Positions 25,183 to 34,566 of a DNA stretch of 64,000 bases are shown here, one piece after another. The translations under genes and the position numbers were made by a program. The DNA comes from AWTP1-9 sp035703165 (GTDB lineage Bacteria; Bacteroidota; Bacteroidia; Chitinophagales; Chitinophagaceae). The DNA lies in contig DASSYR010000092.1 in assembly GCA_035703165.1 (NCBI GenBank), positions 44,608-108,607 on the forward strand. The letters are read 5' to 3'. The notes beneath the pieces are model-generated. The model did no database searches and was not told the DNA's origin. It worked only from the letters and a program-made list of their open reading frames with translations. Position 1 is the stretch's first letter. The number at the start of each line of letters is the position of its first letter.

Positions 25183-26313
25183 ATGAAAATATTAATTACA
25201 GGTGGTGCTGGTTTTATTGGCTCGTCTCTTGCGTTGGCTTTAATAGCAAGAGGTCATGTTATTACGGTGCTGGATAATTTATCAGAACAGATACACGGTA
25301 AAGATGCCGAAAACACTTCTGAACTTTTTTTGAAGATTAAAAACAAGGTCACCTTTGTAAAAGGCGATGTATGTAACGAAGCTGATTGGAAAAAAGTTTT
25401 GCCAGGCCAGGAAGTAATTGTGCATTTGGCTGCAGAAACAGGCACTGGTCAGTCCATGTACCAGATTAAACGATATACAGATGTAAACATTAGTGCTACA
25501 TCACTGATGCTTGATTTGCTGGCGAATAATAAATATGATGCAAAGAGGATAGTAGTGGCATCGTCCCGTGCTATTTATGGCGAAGGAAAGTATTTATCCA
25601 AAAAATACGGCTATGTATATCCTGAATCCAGAAGCAGGGAAAGATTAATTGCAGGTAAGTTTGAGGTTAATTGGTTAGATGATGAAGAATTGCAGTTGGT
25701 AGCAACAGATGAACAAAGTAAGATACATCCAACTTCAGTGTATGGAATTACCAAACAAGTTCAGGAGCAAATGGTAATGACAGTTTGCCCAACCATTGGT
25801 GTTGAGCCGGTAGCTTTCCGTTATCAGAATGTATTTGGTCCGGGGCAATCACTAAAAAATCCATATACAGGAATACTTTCCATTTTTTCTAATCTTATAA
25901 AAAACAATCAACCCATCAATATTTTTGAGGATGGAAAAGAAAGTCGTGATTTTGTTTTTATTGATGATGTTGTGACTGCTACGGTAGCAGGTGTGGAAGA
26001 AGAAAAGGCCAAGGGGAATGTATTTAATGTGGGAACAGGTGTACCAACTACTATAATGGAAGTAGCACAAACACTGATAGATAGTTATGGTGTTAATATT
26101 CCTTTGAATATCTCTGGTGATTTTCGTTTGGGAGATATTCGTCACAATTATGCTGAGATGAAACTGACTGAGGAGAAACTTGGATTTAAACCGAAAGTTC
26201 CATTTAAAGAAGGAATCCGGCAATTCACAAATTGGGTAAACCAGCAGGAAGTAGCTTTAATTGATTATAAAGGTTCTCTGCAGGAAATGAAATCAAAAGG
26301 ATTAATGAAATAA
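25183..26313 (+). CDS. NAD-dependent sugar epimerase/dehydratase (extended SDR)
   Basis: This 376-residue extended SDR has an intact cofactor motif (ITGGAGFIGSS, residues 5-15). The active site is intact too: Ser in VVASSRAIYGEG and YxxxK in TSVYGITKQVQEQ. Between them is an insert of about 50 residues (YLSKKYGYVYPESRSRER ...), as in dTDP-rhamnose/dTDP-glucose epimerase-like enzymes of O-antigen clusters. SRDFVFIDDVVTATV and NVGTGVPTTIMEVAQTL are the substrate-domain signatures. It would interconvert an NDP-sugar for the glycan. Unlike the SDR at 21334, its catalytic lysine is present. Confidence 0.88.
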   Translation: MKILITGGAGFIGSSLALALIARGHVITVLDNLSEQIHGKDAENTSELFLKIKNKVTFVKGDVCNEADWKKVLPGQEVIVHLAAETGTGQSMYQIKRYTDVNISATSLMLDLLANNKYDAKRIVVASSRAIYGEGKYLSKKYGYVYPESRSRERLIAGKFEVNWLDDEELQLVATDEQSKIHPTSVYGITKQVQEQMVMTVCPTIGVEPVAFRYQNVFGPGQSLKNPYTGILSIFSNLIKNNQPINIFEDGKESRDFVFIDDVVTATVAGVEEEKAKGNVFNVGTGVPTTIMEVAQTLIDSYGVNIPLNISGDFRLGDIRHNYAEMKLTEEKLGFKPKVPFKEGIRQFTNWVNQQEVALIDYKGSLQEMKSKGLMK

Positions 26314-26316
26314 TGT

Positions 26317-27207
26317 ATGCCTGCCTTAGGTCTAATAACTGTTTTGTATAAGAGCGATGATGTGCTGGAAGATTTCTTCTCAGGAATCTCAAAGCAGGAT
26401 TATAAAGATTATAAATTATACCTCGTAGATAATTCAGCTAATGAAAATACTACTGCTTTAATTCAGCGGTTACAACAGCAACATCCATTGGCTGCTGTTG
26501 AACATATTGATACCGGCGGAAATATTGGTGTGGCGGCTGGTAATAATATCGGAATACAAAAAGCCTTAAATGATAATTGCCGTTATTTTCTTTTTCTCAA
26601 TAACGATATTTTTATTCCCCAGGATTTTTTATTGAGTAGGATGGTAACATTATGCGATGAACATAAGATGGTTTCACCAAAGATTTTTTATCATGATAGT
26701 GATTTACTCTGGATGGCTGGCGGCTTTATAGATTATAAGATGGCACTCGGGGTTCACTATGGAATGAAGCAGAAAGATGCTCCGGAATTCAATGTGGCTA
26801 AATATGTGACGTATGTACCAACTTGTTTTTTAATGGTTCATGCAGATGTGATTAAGGAAACCGGGATAATGGATGAACACTATTTTGCTTATTATGATGA
26901 TACTGATTTTGTATTGAGGGCAGTAAAAAAAGGATTTAAAGTGTGGTATGAGCCTTCATTGTATTTAAATCATAAAGTATCGTCCAGCAGTGGGGGAGAT
27001 GATTCCATGTTTTATATCTACTATGGCAACCGAAATAAGATTTATTTTATTCGTAAACATTTTAAAGGGTTGCATAAGCTTTATCTTTTCACTTATGTTA
27101 TAGTAGTCCGTTTCTTTAATTATTATTTGCGGTACGATAGCGACAGGAAAAAGCAACTGGTAAAAGCGATAAAAGATGGCTTTAAAATGGAGATTGCTAC
27201 TCAATAA
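26317..27207 (+). CDS. Glycosyltransferase family 2 (rhamnosyltransferase-like)
   Basis: This 296-residue GT2 enzyme starts with LGLITVLYKSDDVLEDFFSGI, followed by YKLYLVDNSANENT. It has the nucleotide-binding IDTGGNIGVAAGNNIGI and the DxD-type motif FLFLNNDIFIP, as in rhamnosyl- and galactofuranosyl-transferases. The acceptor/base region YFAYYDDTDFVLRAVKKGF carries the ED/DD pair expected of the catalytic base. It is the last gene of the + strand glycan operon. The 3' end overlaps the convergent GT4 gene by 11 bases. Confidence 0.9.
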   Translation: MPALGLITVLYKSDDVLEDFFSGISKQDYKDYKLYLVDNSANENTTALIQRLQQQHPLAAVEHIDTGGNIGVAAGNNIGIQKALNDNCRYFLFLNNDIFIPQDFLLSRMVTLCDEHKMVSPKIFYHDSDLLWMAGGFIDYKMALGVHYGMKQKDAPEFNVAKYVTYVPTCFLMVHADVIKETGIMDEHYFAYYDDTDFVLRAVKKGFKVWYEPSLYLNHKVSSSSGGDDSMFYIYYGNRNKIYFIRKHFKGLHKLYLFTYVIVVRFFNYYLRYDSDRKKQLVKAIKDGFKMEIATQ

Positions 27208-28309
27208 ACTTCAGCACCTTTTCAATTATTCCTTTCCAACTGAATTGTTTATAAAAAGCTTCCGGTATAGTAGCGTTTTTATTTGATGCGGCTTTTAATA
27301 CAGACTCAGTAAATTGTTTCCAGTCGTTGTCTTTTACAACCAGTAATTTATCTCCGCAAACTTCACGGCTTACACCTGCTGCGCCAGTTTCCGTGGACAC
27401 AACAGCAGTGTTTAGTCCCAATGCTTCGATCATCTTGGTTTTAACACCACCGCCGCTCATAACCGGATTTAATAAAACATCTGCGGCTTTTGTATAACGG
27501 TCGATATCATCCACAAAACCAAGATAACGGACGTGCTTATCATTCCAGGGTCTTAATTGCTTGTATTGTTCCGGGAGATTTTTTCCGGCAATGAGTATTT
27601 CATATCTTAAATTTGTTTGGAGCAAAAGCGGATTGATTTCATTTAATATCAGATCTACCGCCTTTTTATTTGGGTAATAGCTCAATAGACCATTAAAGAA
27701 TAAAATAGTTGTGTCTTTATTAATCTGCAGTTCCTTGTATAAACTTTCTTTTGTTGCAATTTTATCAGTGGGGGCATTTTCCAGGTTTATGCCATATGGA
27801 ATATGTACACTTTTTCGTGGAGAAATTTTTAAATGCTTTATCATTCCCTCTTGGTCTTCTCGGGTAATGCAAAAGACATGATCAGCTCGTCGTAATACCC
27901 ATCCTTCATATAGTTTCAATATTCGCCACCACCATTTTCCGATCGAACGAAATCTTTGGTATTCTATGTTGTGAGTATGTACGATTAGCTTTATACCGCA
28001 TGTTTTCTTTAACAACCATCCCAACCATCCCATATATGGATGCTCAATAATTAGGTACTCAATCTTATTTTGAGTAATAAATTTTTTAACCCTATAAAAT
28101 AAAAATGTATCAATATACCTTATCCGCCGGTTCTTCAAAAATGGTTGGAGCGAATAGGTAGTTACCAGGCTTGCATCATTCTGGGGCAAACTAAAAGCAT
28201 ATAATTCCGTTTTTTTACCCAAGCATTCGTAAAAACCGGCAATTAATTTTTGTCCGCCTGTATTGCTTGGCAGGTAAACATATGGAATAATGGCAGCTAT
28301 CTTTTTCAT
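27197..28309 (-). CDS. Glycosyltransferase family 4 (GT-B fold), paralogue of the gene at 30904
   Basis: From the ATG at 28309 the protein is 370 residues. It is a GT-B enzyme with an acceptor-side VHTHNIEYQRFRSIGKWWW and a donor-side LNPVMSGGGVKTKMIEALGLN, the GT4 pattern ending in an E-A-L helix. Start choice is supported by a four-base ATGA overlap with the YfhO-family gene upstream, which suggests translational coupling. It shares many motifs with the GT4 protein at 30904-32007 on the other side of the YfhO gene, so one is probably a duplicate of the other. Sugar and acceptor are unknown. Confidence 0.88.
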   Translation of the reverse strand: MKKIAAIIPYVYLPSNTGGQKLIAGFYECLGKKTELYAFSLPQNDASLVTTYSLQPFLKNRRIRYIDTFLFYRVKKFITQNKIEYLIIEHPYMGWLGWLLKKTCGIKLIVHTHNIEYQRFRSIGKWWWRILKLYEGWVLRRADHVFCITREDQEGMIKHLKISPRKSVHIPYGINLENAPTDKIATKESLYKELQINKDTTILFFNGLLSYYPNKKAVDLILNEINPLLLQTNLRYEILIAGKNLPEQYKQLRPWNDKHVRYLGFVDDIDRYTKAADVLLNPVMSGGGVKTKMIEALGLNTAVVSTETGAAGVSREVCGDKLLVVKDNDWKQFTESVLKAASNKNATIPEAFYKQFSWKGIIEKVLKFIE

Positions 28310-30774
28310 GAGGTCTTTGTTCTGCTTTTCTTCCACTCCCATACGATAGTAAATACAAGAAGCAATACTAAAATAATAGATACGACAAAAGAAAGATTTC
28401 TGCCAGTATAATAACTAGAAGGCTCAAACTTAAATTGTATTTTATGATTGCCTGCAGGTACAACTATGCCTCTGAGGAAGTAATCTACTCTTAAGTAATC
28501 TGTTTTTTTATCATCAATATAAGCATTCCAACCCATTGGATAATACACCTCACTTAATACAGCAAATTGTGGTGTAGTGGCGGATGAGCTGTATTCAATA
28601 TCGTCGTTATCATATTTTACCAGTTTAATAGAAGCGGTTGAATCATAGACAGGTTGCTGTATTGTTTTCCCAAATTCTTTATTGACAATTACTGTGTCTC
28701 TTAAATGAGTATTTCCAATAGCAGTTAATTCAGTTGCAGGGCTGTCTACAAAAGAAATATGCTTTACCAGCCAGCATGGCCCAAATGCGCCTGGATTAAG
28801 CTGTGCGATTTGTTTTCCCGACTGATCTGTGAAAAGAATATACTTTGTATCTAATGCATCTAATACTTCCTGACTTGGGTTTGCACTCAGGTAAGTTTCA
28901 ATTACATCCTGGTAAATGCGGAGTTTGGCAGGATGATAACCACCAACCGAACGGTGGAAATAAGAAGTTCTGGATTCTTGGAAACGATCGCCACCGACAT
29001 TAAATACACGGTAATGAACATCTTTATCTTCTAGTATTTGTTTATTAGCTTCGTTAGCTGTGAAATTTACTTCCGCTATTTCATCAGGTGTTTTGTAATT
29101 ATTTTCATTAAGATACCCGCCATCAACAACAAATAAATCAATTACCGTTATTAAACCAACAATAACAGTAACAATTACCCCGGAAAGTATTTTTCTGGAA
29201 TAAAGAAATAGCAAACCTATCAGTAAAAAGGTAAAACCTGCCAGTCTCATCAGTTGAGAAAAGAACATTCCTTTCCTGTCCTGCAATAAAGCGCTTACAA
29301 TAGTCCTACCGAATTCGTTGTTTCCATTTTTATCGGTATAGGCGCTTATGATTTGTTTGTCAATATCGCTACTGTATGATTGAAACAGGTAAACGATAAA
29401 ACAAAATACCAGTATACCACCAGTTATGTATAAAACCTTTTTTAGATTCTGTTTAATCAGGTCGCTCTTTTCTTTACTAAATAAAATTGACTGCAAGGAC
29501 AATATGGCCAATATTGGTACTACTAATTGTACAATAACCATAGCCATAGAGGGGGCTCTGAATTTGTTGTACAATGGCAGATGATTAAATATGAAAGTAT
29601 TTACTCCCATAAAATATTTTCCCCAAGATAGAACAATACCAAACATTGCTGCGGCTAATAATCCCCATTTAATCGGACTTTTCACAAACACCACTGATAA
29701 TAAAGCCAGCAAAACAATTAAGGCGCCATAATATACCGGCCCCGAAGTACTGGGAAAAATACCACCCCAATAAGCCGGTATGCTTCCAGCCACTTGTTCA
29801 GCCTGGCTTTCAGAAATACCTTTGTCCACTAATTTTTCTATCACCTTTGAATTTTCCGGTAAGGGATTGCCGCTGCCTCCTCCATAGGCATTAGGCATCA
29901 AAATAGTGAGCGGTTCGGCTATACTGTTACTATATGAAAACGCATAATCCATATCCAGACCTGACGTTTTTGCGTTGGTGATTTTATTATCCTTTATTTC
30001 AACATCCTTTCCACCACGCATGGTTGCTTTAGAATATTCATAGGTGGGTATCATAATTATTGCTGAGCCAATCAAACCAATACCTCCGCTAACAGCCGCC
30101 AATGAAAAAGCTACGAACATATGTTTCCATTCTTTTTTGCGAATCCAGTCAATACTAAAAACAATGGTAACAGCTACAATAGTGAGGAACAGGTAATAAG
30201 AAATTTGAACATGATTAGCTCCTATTTCCATGACGGCGCTCCAGGCAGCAAGGCATAATCCCCCGATATAATTTTTATTATAAATCAGTAGCAAACCAGC
30301 AAGCAAGGCAGGCATGTAAGCAATAGCATACATTTTTGTCTCATGGCCGGCGCCGATAATTATTGGATTATAACTGGAAAATGCAAATGCCAATGCACCT
30401 GTAATTCCCACATAGGGGTTTACCCGAAGCACCAGGCTGAGAATATAAAAGCAAATACAGGCAAGAAAGAAAAAACTCACCGGTTTGGGTAAACTAAGCG
30501 TTAGCACTTTATTAATATCTGGTAAAACAGATTTGCTGTCCATGGCTACTTGATAATTAGGCATGCCACTAAATAAAGCCGTATTCCACAAAGGGAAATG
30601 ACCATTTTTTTCTTTGTATTCAAAGGCATTTTGCGCCATTCCTTTCCATCCCAGTACATCATGTTGACTCAAGACATTTCCCTGCAAAGCATGACGACCC
30701 ATTAAAGCAGAAGCTGCTAAAAAAATTACAATAGCAATGATATGCGGTACCAGTTTTTTAAAATCAAACTTCAT
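28306..30774 (-). CDS. YfhO family multi-pass membrane protein
   Basis: This 822-residue protein has about 12-13 membrane segments in the N-terminal 550 residues and a last one near the C terminus (LSFVVSIILVLLLVFTIVW). The soluble part of about 230 residues before it should lie outside. The start VPHIIAIVIFLAASALMGRHALQGNVLSQHD and the SGMPNYQ segment fit the YfhO family (GT-C-like membrane proteins). Some YfhO proteins are needed to glycosylate lipoteichoic acid from lipid-linked sugars. Here, flanked by two GT4 genes, it may be the membrane transferase for a sugar added outside the inner membrane, which is inference. Confidence 0.88.
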   Translation of the reverse strand: MKFDFKKLVPHIIAIVIFLAASALMGRHALQGNVLSQHDVLGWKGMAQNAFEYKEKNGHFPLWNTALFSGMPNYQVAMDSKSVLPDINKVLTLSLPKPVSFFFLACICFYILSLVLRVNPYVGITGALAFAFSSYNPIIIGAGHETKMYAIAYMPALLAGLLLIYNKNYIGGLCLAAWSAVMEIGANHVQISYYLFLTIVAVTIVFSIDWIRKKEWKHMFVAFSLAAVSGGIGLIGSAIIMIPTYEYSKATMRGGKDVEIKDNKITNAKTSGLDMDYAFSYSNSIAEPLTILMPNAYGGGSGNPLPENSKVIEKLVDKGISESQAEQVAGSIPAYWGGIFPSTSGPVYYGALIVLLALLSVVFVKSPIKWGLLAAAMFGIVLSWGKYFMGVNTFIFNHLPLYNKFRAPSMAMVIVQLVVPILAILSLQSILFSKEKSDLIKQNLKKVLYITGGILVFCFIVYLFQSYSSDIDKQIISAYTDKNGNNEFGRTIVSALLQDRKGMFFSQLMRLAGFTFLLIGLLFLYSRKILSGVIVTVIVGLITVIDLFVVDGGYLNENNYKTPDEIAEVNFTANEANKQILEDKDVHYRVFNVGGDRFQESRTSYFHRSVGGYHPAKLRIYQDVIETYLSANPSQEVLDALDTKYILFTDQSGKQIAQLNPGAFGPCWLVKHISFVDSPATELTAIGNTHLRDTVIVNKEFGKTIQQPVYDSTASIKLVKYDNDDIEYSSSATTPQFAVLSEVYYPMGWNAYIDDKKTDYLRVDYFLRGIVVPAGNHKIQFKFEPSSYYTGRNLSFVVSIILVLLLVFTIVWEWKKSRTKTS

Positions 30775-30903
30775 AGAAGGAGTTTTATATGTTTTTGGTG
30801 AAGCAAAATAATGGTATTTTGGCCGATTGGCAGCATTTTTGGCAGGATGAAGATATATTTTCCTTTTTTACCAGTTGGTAATGATAAACACATTGCCCAA
30901 ATA

Positions 30904-32007
30904 TTAAAGGATTTTGGCTAATAACCGGTCTATAATATTCACCCAATAAAAGTCATCATAAAACTGTTGGGGCGTAGGGCAGGGGTTTTTGGCTAAAACA
31001 ATAATATTCTCAACAAACTGAACCCAATCATCATTTTTTGAAGTTAAGAGTTTCTTACCGGATAAATACCCGGGTAATCCTTCTGCGGCATATTCAGTAG
31101 ATGCAACAGATGCCCCGTTAGCAAGAGCTTCTATATTCTTTGTTTGGATACCCGATCCAAATACCACAGGGTTAATAAAAATATCTGCTGCCTGCATGTA
31201 TGCTTCAATTGAATCAACAAAACCGGCAAAAATAAGACTTGGGTGCAGGGCAATTTTTTGAAATTCCTTTTCATCAAATTTGCCACATATTACCAGCTTA
31301 AAAGGAAAATCGGCCCGCCCGATTAATCGGGAGATAATTTTGGTGAAAATTGTAAAAAGGGCCTTTTTATTCGGCTCATAATCTAAGCTGGCTGCAAAAA
31401 GAATTATTATTTCACCAGGTTTTATGTTGTGAATTGTTTCAATCTTCTTTCTGTTTTCTTTCCTGGAAACAGGCAGGCTATTTAACTCGGTTCCATAAGG
31501 TAGTACAAAACACTTATTTTCAGAAACATCAAAAAATTGAATAGCTTTTTGTTTATCGTTTTCCGTTTTAAATAAAATGAAGTCTGCATGCTTAAAAGCT
31601 TTTGCCTCTACAAACCTTACCCATAACCACCACCATTTTCTTCTTTTTTTCATGCGAATAAATTCAATATTATGGGCATGGACAATTAATTTAAAATTGA
31701 ATTTCTCACGATAGCGTGTTAACCAGGCGTGGTAAGGATGCTCAAGAATAATATGTGTAAATTGATGTCGCCGTATAAAATCCAGGATACGTTTTCTTAT
31801 ACCAAATGAAAAAAACTGTTTTTTGGAAACTGGTAGTAACGGGTAAACAGCATAGGGCAACACATTATCAGTCTGGTTGTCGCTAGAACAAAGACAAGTC
31901 AAATATTTTTTTTTGCCAAAGTATTTATTAAAAAGAGCAACTCCCTTTTGTCCACCATATTGTGGCGGTAATACTTTGTACCAAACCAGGCTTAAAAATT
32001 TTTGCAT
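30904..32007 (-). CDS. Glycosyltransferase family 4 (GT-B fold), paralogue of the gene at 27197
   Basis: This 367-residue GT-B enzyme is related to the protein at 27197-28309. Parallel motifs are VHAHNIEFIRMKKRRKWWW, LFAASLDYEPNKKALFTIF, YMQAADIFINPVVFGSGIQ and TKNIEALANGASVASTEYAA. The E-x7-E motif of GT4 enzymes is partly kept. The 130 bases between it and the YfhO gene carry no convincing gene. It is likely part of the same minus-strand glycan unit, adding a sugar on the cytoplasmic side. Confidence 0.88.
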   Translation of the reverse strand: MQKFLSLVWYKVLPPQYGGQKGVALFNKYFGKKKYLTCLCSSDNQTDNVLPYAVYPLLPVSKKQFFSFGIRKRILDFIRRHQFTHIILEHPYHAWLTRYREKFNFKLIVHAHNIEFIRMKKRRKWWWLWVRFVEAKAFKHADFILFKTENDKQKAIQFFDVSENKCFVLPYGTELNSLPVSRKENRKKIETIHNIKPGEIIILFAASLDYEPNKKALFTIFTKIISRLIGRADFPFKLVICGKFDEKEFQKIALHPSLIFAGFVDSIEAYMQAADIFINPVVFGSGIQTKNIEALANGASVASTEYAAEGLPGYLSGKKLLTSKNDDWVQFVENIIVLAKNPCPTPQQFYDDFYWVNIIDRLLAKIL

Positions 32008-32037
32008 AGCAAATACTAACTAATGGCAAAATAATGC

Positions 32038-32045
32038 TATTTTCG
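32038..32045 (+). promoter_or_regulatory. Candidate -7 box TATTTTCG
   Basis: Matches the TAnnTTCG variant and ends 6 bases before the ATG at 32052, again implying a leaderless transcript. An ATG at 32034 would lie upstream of the box. Confidence 0.35.
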
Positions 32046-32051
32046 GTTATT

Positions 32052-32345
32052 ATGAGATGGCGTTATTTTTTTGCCCGAGTTGCCTTTATCTGTAACCTGT
32101 TTTTTTTACTTTGTTTATTGCTTCGTTATTCTAATATTACGCTGGATGAAGCAAGCTCTTCCCTTATTATAATACTTGGATGGTTAATGGCGATTATTGT
32201 AAATGGATTTAGCAATTTAACATTAATTGTTAAAGCATTTACTTCAGGCAAAAAATCAACAATCCCCATCTGGCTTATTCTTGTTAATTTTATTTTCCTT
32301 GTTTTTGAAATTTATTACCTCTTTCTCAATCCGGAGATGATATGA
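32052..32345 (+). CDS. Small three-segment membrane protein, unknown function
   Basis: The protein is about 97 residues from the ATG at 32052 (103 from the ATG at 32034). Three hydrophobic segments are visible: FARVAFICNLFFLLCLLL, SLIIILGWLMAIIVNGF and IWLILVNFIFLVFEIYYLF. I do not recognise the family. It overlaps the queuosine-precursor transporter gene by four bases (ATGA) and so is probably translated together with it. That pairing suggests an accessory role in transport, which is inference only. Confidence 0.7.
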   Translation: MRWRYFFARVAFICNLFFLLCLLLRYSNITLDEASSSLIIILGWLMAIIVNGFSNLTLIVKAFTSGKKSTIPIWLILVNFIFLVFEIYYLFLNPEMI

Positions 32346-33142
32346 TTCATACCATTATTAAAGATAAGCCTACACGGTTATTTATTATGTTAGGCGGTTT
32401 TTTTATTGCCAACGCATTAATTGCAGAAATTATTGGAGTAAAAATATTTTCATTAGAGAAGACACTCGGATTTTCCCAAATGGTTATAAAAATTTTTGGT
32501 AATGAGCTATCCGTTAACCTTACGGCCGGCGTCCTATTATGGCCAGTTGTTTTTATTATGACAGATATTATTAACGAGTATTACGGGATGAAGGGTGTAA
32601 GGTTTCTTTCCTGGCTAACAGCAGGTCTTATTGCTTTTGCTTTTATCATATTTTATGGTGCTATAAAATTAGCGCCGGCAGACTTTTTTATTAGCAGCAA
32701 ACAGGGTAGTGGTGTACCGGATATGGAAAAAGCATACGAAAGCGTTTTAGGTCAGGGAGGATTTATTATTATAGGTTCTTTAACGGCATTTATTATTGGC
32801 CAGATGGTAGATGTTTTTATATTTCACAAGATAAAAAATGTTACTGGTGAAAAACGGATTTGGCTGAGAGCTACCGGCTCAACCCTGGTATCACAATTCC
32901 TTGACAGTTTCGTGGTATTATTTATTGCGTTCTATATTGGTTCCAGAGTTAACCGGCAGGGGACAGACTTTGTTTGGTCTATGAATTTATTTTTAGCTGT
33001 AGGGATAGTCAATTATTTGTACAAATTTATTGTTGCTATTGTGTTAACTCCGGTTATTTATTGGATACATAATGTTATAGAAAAATATCTTGGTCATGCA
33101 TTGGCTGCAGAAATGAAAAAAGCCGCTATGATGGAAGAATAA
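32342..33142 (+). CDS. Queuosine precursor transporter (VUT/YhhQ family)
   Basis: This 266-residue protein has six or seven membrane segments. The family signature is near residue 75: IMTDIINEYYGMKGVRFLSW, equivalent to the D-x-x-x-E-x-Y-G motif of YhhQ. A C-terminal FLDSFVVLFIAFYIGSR carries the second conserved Asp. Proteins of this family import queuine or preQ0/preQ1 for tRNA modification. The gene is in an ATGA overlap with the small membrane protein upstream, and its 3' end overlaps the convergent Nudix gene by 17 bases. Confidence 0.87.
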   Translation: MIHTIIKDKPTRLFIMLGGFFIANALIAEIIGVKIFSLEKTLGFSQMVIKIFGNELSVNLTAGVLLWPVVFIMTDIINEYYGMKGVRFLSWLTAGLIAFAFIIFYGAIKLAPADFFISSKQGSGVPDMEKAYESVLGQGGFIIIGSLTAFIIGQMVDVFIFHKIKNVTGEKRIWLRATGSTLVSQFLDSFVVLFIAFYIGSRVNRQGTDFVWSMNLFLAVGIVNYLYKFIVAIVLTPVIYWIHNVIEKYLGHALAAEMKKAAMMEE

Positions 33143-33596
33143 ACTTATTCTTGACCAGAGCAGCTACAATTTTATCAATAGGAAGCGTAACGCTTTCGGC
33201 AGAAAAACTATCCCAATCAATAAAACGAAAGCTTTCAATCTCTTTTTCTACTTCGTAAATTTTTAGCTGTTCCTCATCAAACTCAAAAGAAGTGCTTCGC
33301 AATGGTACCTTTATCTCTTCCAACGCATTAGCAAAATAGTAAATTGAAATAATTTGTTGCTGTGAATGAAAAGCACTTACCTGAAAATGATCTGTGGTAT
33401 AAATATGATCGCCTATTTCTACTTTCAGATTCATTTCCTCTTTAAATTCTCTTATTAAGCAGTCTCTTGTACCTTCGCCAAATTCCATACCACCCCCGGG
33501 AAACTTGGTATAATAATTTCCCCGTATAAATTCATCACTTACCAATACCTGCTTTTTTTCATTAATCAGAATACCATAAACTCTGAGATTAAACAT
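33126..33596 (-). CDS. Nudix hydrolase
   Basis: This 156-residue protein carries one Nudix domain. The Nudix box G-x5-E-x7-R-E-x2-E-E is present at GGMEFGEGTRDCLIREFKEE; the usual final Gly is Asn (MNL). Such enzymes hydrolyse a nucleoside diphosphate linked to another group and need magnesium on the three box glutamates. The substrate cannot be inferred. The gene begins 5 bases after the corA-like stop on the same strand, so the two are probably co-transcribed. Its last 17 bases overlap the transporter gene on the other strand. Confidence 0.9.
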   Translation of the reverse strand: MFNLRVYGILINEKKQVLVSDEFIRGNYYTKFPGGGMEFGEGTRDCLIREFKEEMNLKVEIGDHIYTTDHFQVSAFHSQQQIISIYYFANALEEIKVPLRSTSFEFDEEQLKIYEVEKEIESFRFIDWDSFSAESVTLPIDKIVAALVKNKFILPS

Positions 33597-33601
33597 AAAA
33601 G

Positions 33602-34552
33602 TTATTTAATTCTGGTTTTTCGTATCCTTTTAAAATAGCTCCAACTTACTGCAACTAATATAATAAATGATATAATTACCGGCAGCCAAAAGGTGTAAGG
33701 GGAATTCTTATAAGGAATTGGAGTATTCATTCCATATATACTGGCAATTAAAACAGGAATGGTAAGAATTAATGTGAGGGTTGTAAGCCTTTTTAAAACT
33801 TCGTTTTGGTTATTGGCAATAATGCTGGCAAAAGCATCTAATGTGCTGCTTAATATATTGGTATAAATATTAGCCATTTCCAATGCCTGAGAGCTATCAA
33901 CAATTAAATCCTGGAGAAATTCTCTTTCTTCTTCCGTTAACTGTAAGATATTCGTACGTTCAATCTTTGCCATTAACAATTCATTACTTCGAAGCGCTGT
34001 AACAAAATACACAAGGCTTTTTTGAATTCTTACCAATTCCAACAACTCTTCGTTACGATTAGCATCGTATAATTTTTGCTCCAACAGGTTACGACGATAA
34101 TTTATTTCTTTAAGATACTCCATATAATTGGTAACTACTTTTTCAAAAATCTTCAGCACCATCATATTTTTTTTATCCTGATGGCGGTTTTGAAAAGTAT
34201 TAAGAAATTTTTTAATGGCGCCGTTTTCAAATGAGTTAACTGTTATTATTTGATCTTGTGTTAAAATAATACAAATGGGAATAGTAACATAATAAGCATC
34301 ACTCTCATTAAAAGAATTATTTTCTGTTGGAGTTTTAATTACAATAAGCTTAACCCCGTCTTCAATTTCATAACGACTTTTTTCGTCAATGTCCAACGAA
34401 TCACTTAAAAAATCAAGCGGAACTTCCAGGGTCTCACTTAACTCTGCAAATTCTTCCTGCTTAAAGGGAGGCAATACGTTAACCCATGAGCCTTTTTCAG
34501 GCTTATCTATTGCGGTGGTAGCGCCGTTATAATTTTTAAAATACTGAATCAT
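33602..34552 (-). CDS. corA: CorA family divalent cation transporter
   Basis: From the ATG at 34552 the protein is 316 residues. It has a long cytoplasmic alpha/beta part and two C-terminal membrane segments. The selectivity signature is at the end of the first of these, IYGMNTPIPY (GMN motif), with FWLPVIISFIILVAVSWSYF as the second. CorA forms a pentameric magnesium (sometimes cobalt) channel in the inner membrane. A TTG start at 34561 would lie within the predicted -7 box, so 34552 is chosen. The mRNA would then be leaderless. It probably shares a transcript with the Nudix gene. Confidence 0.92.
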   Translation of the reverse strand: MIQYFKNYNGATTAIDKPEKGSWVNVLPPFKQEEFAELSETLEVPLDFLSDSLDIDEKSRYEIEDGVKLIVIKTPTENNSFNESDAYYVTIPICIILTQDQIITVNSFENGAIKKFLNTFQNRHQDKKNMMVLKIFEKVVTNYMEYLKEINYRRNLLEQKLYDANRNEELLELVRIQKSLVYFVTALRSNELLMAKIERTNILQLTEEEREFLQDLIVDSSQALEMANIYTNILSSTLDAFASIIANNQNEVLKRLTTLTLILTIPVLIASIYGMNTPIPYKNSPYTFWLPVIISFIILVAVSWSYFKRIRKTRIK

Positions 34553-34558
34553 ACCATG

Positions 34559-34566
34559 CAAAATTA
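34559..34566 (-). promoter_or_regulatory. Predicted -7 box TAATTTTG of corA
   Basis: Exact TAnnTTTG on the minus strand, with six bases between it and the ATG at 34552. Confidence 0.5.

Noticed and set aside
30847..30921. 24-codon frame starting MKIYFPFLPVGNDKH between the YfhO and GT4 genes
   Set aside because: Very short, overlaps the end of the opposite-strand GT4 gene, and there is no sign of a longer ancestral protein. It could be a remnant of a lost gene start, but nothing supports it.
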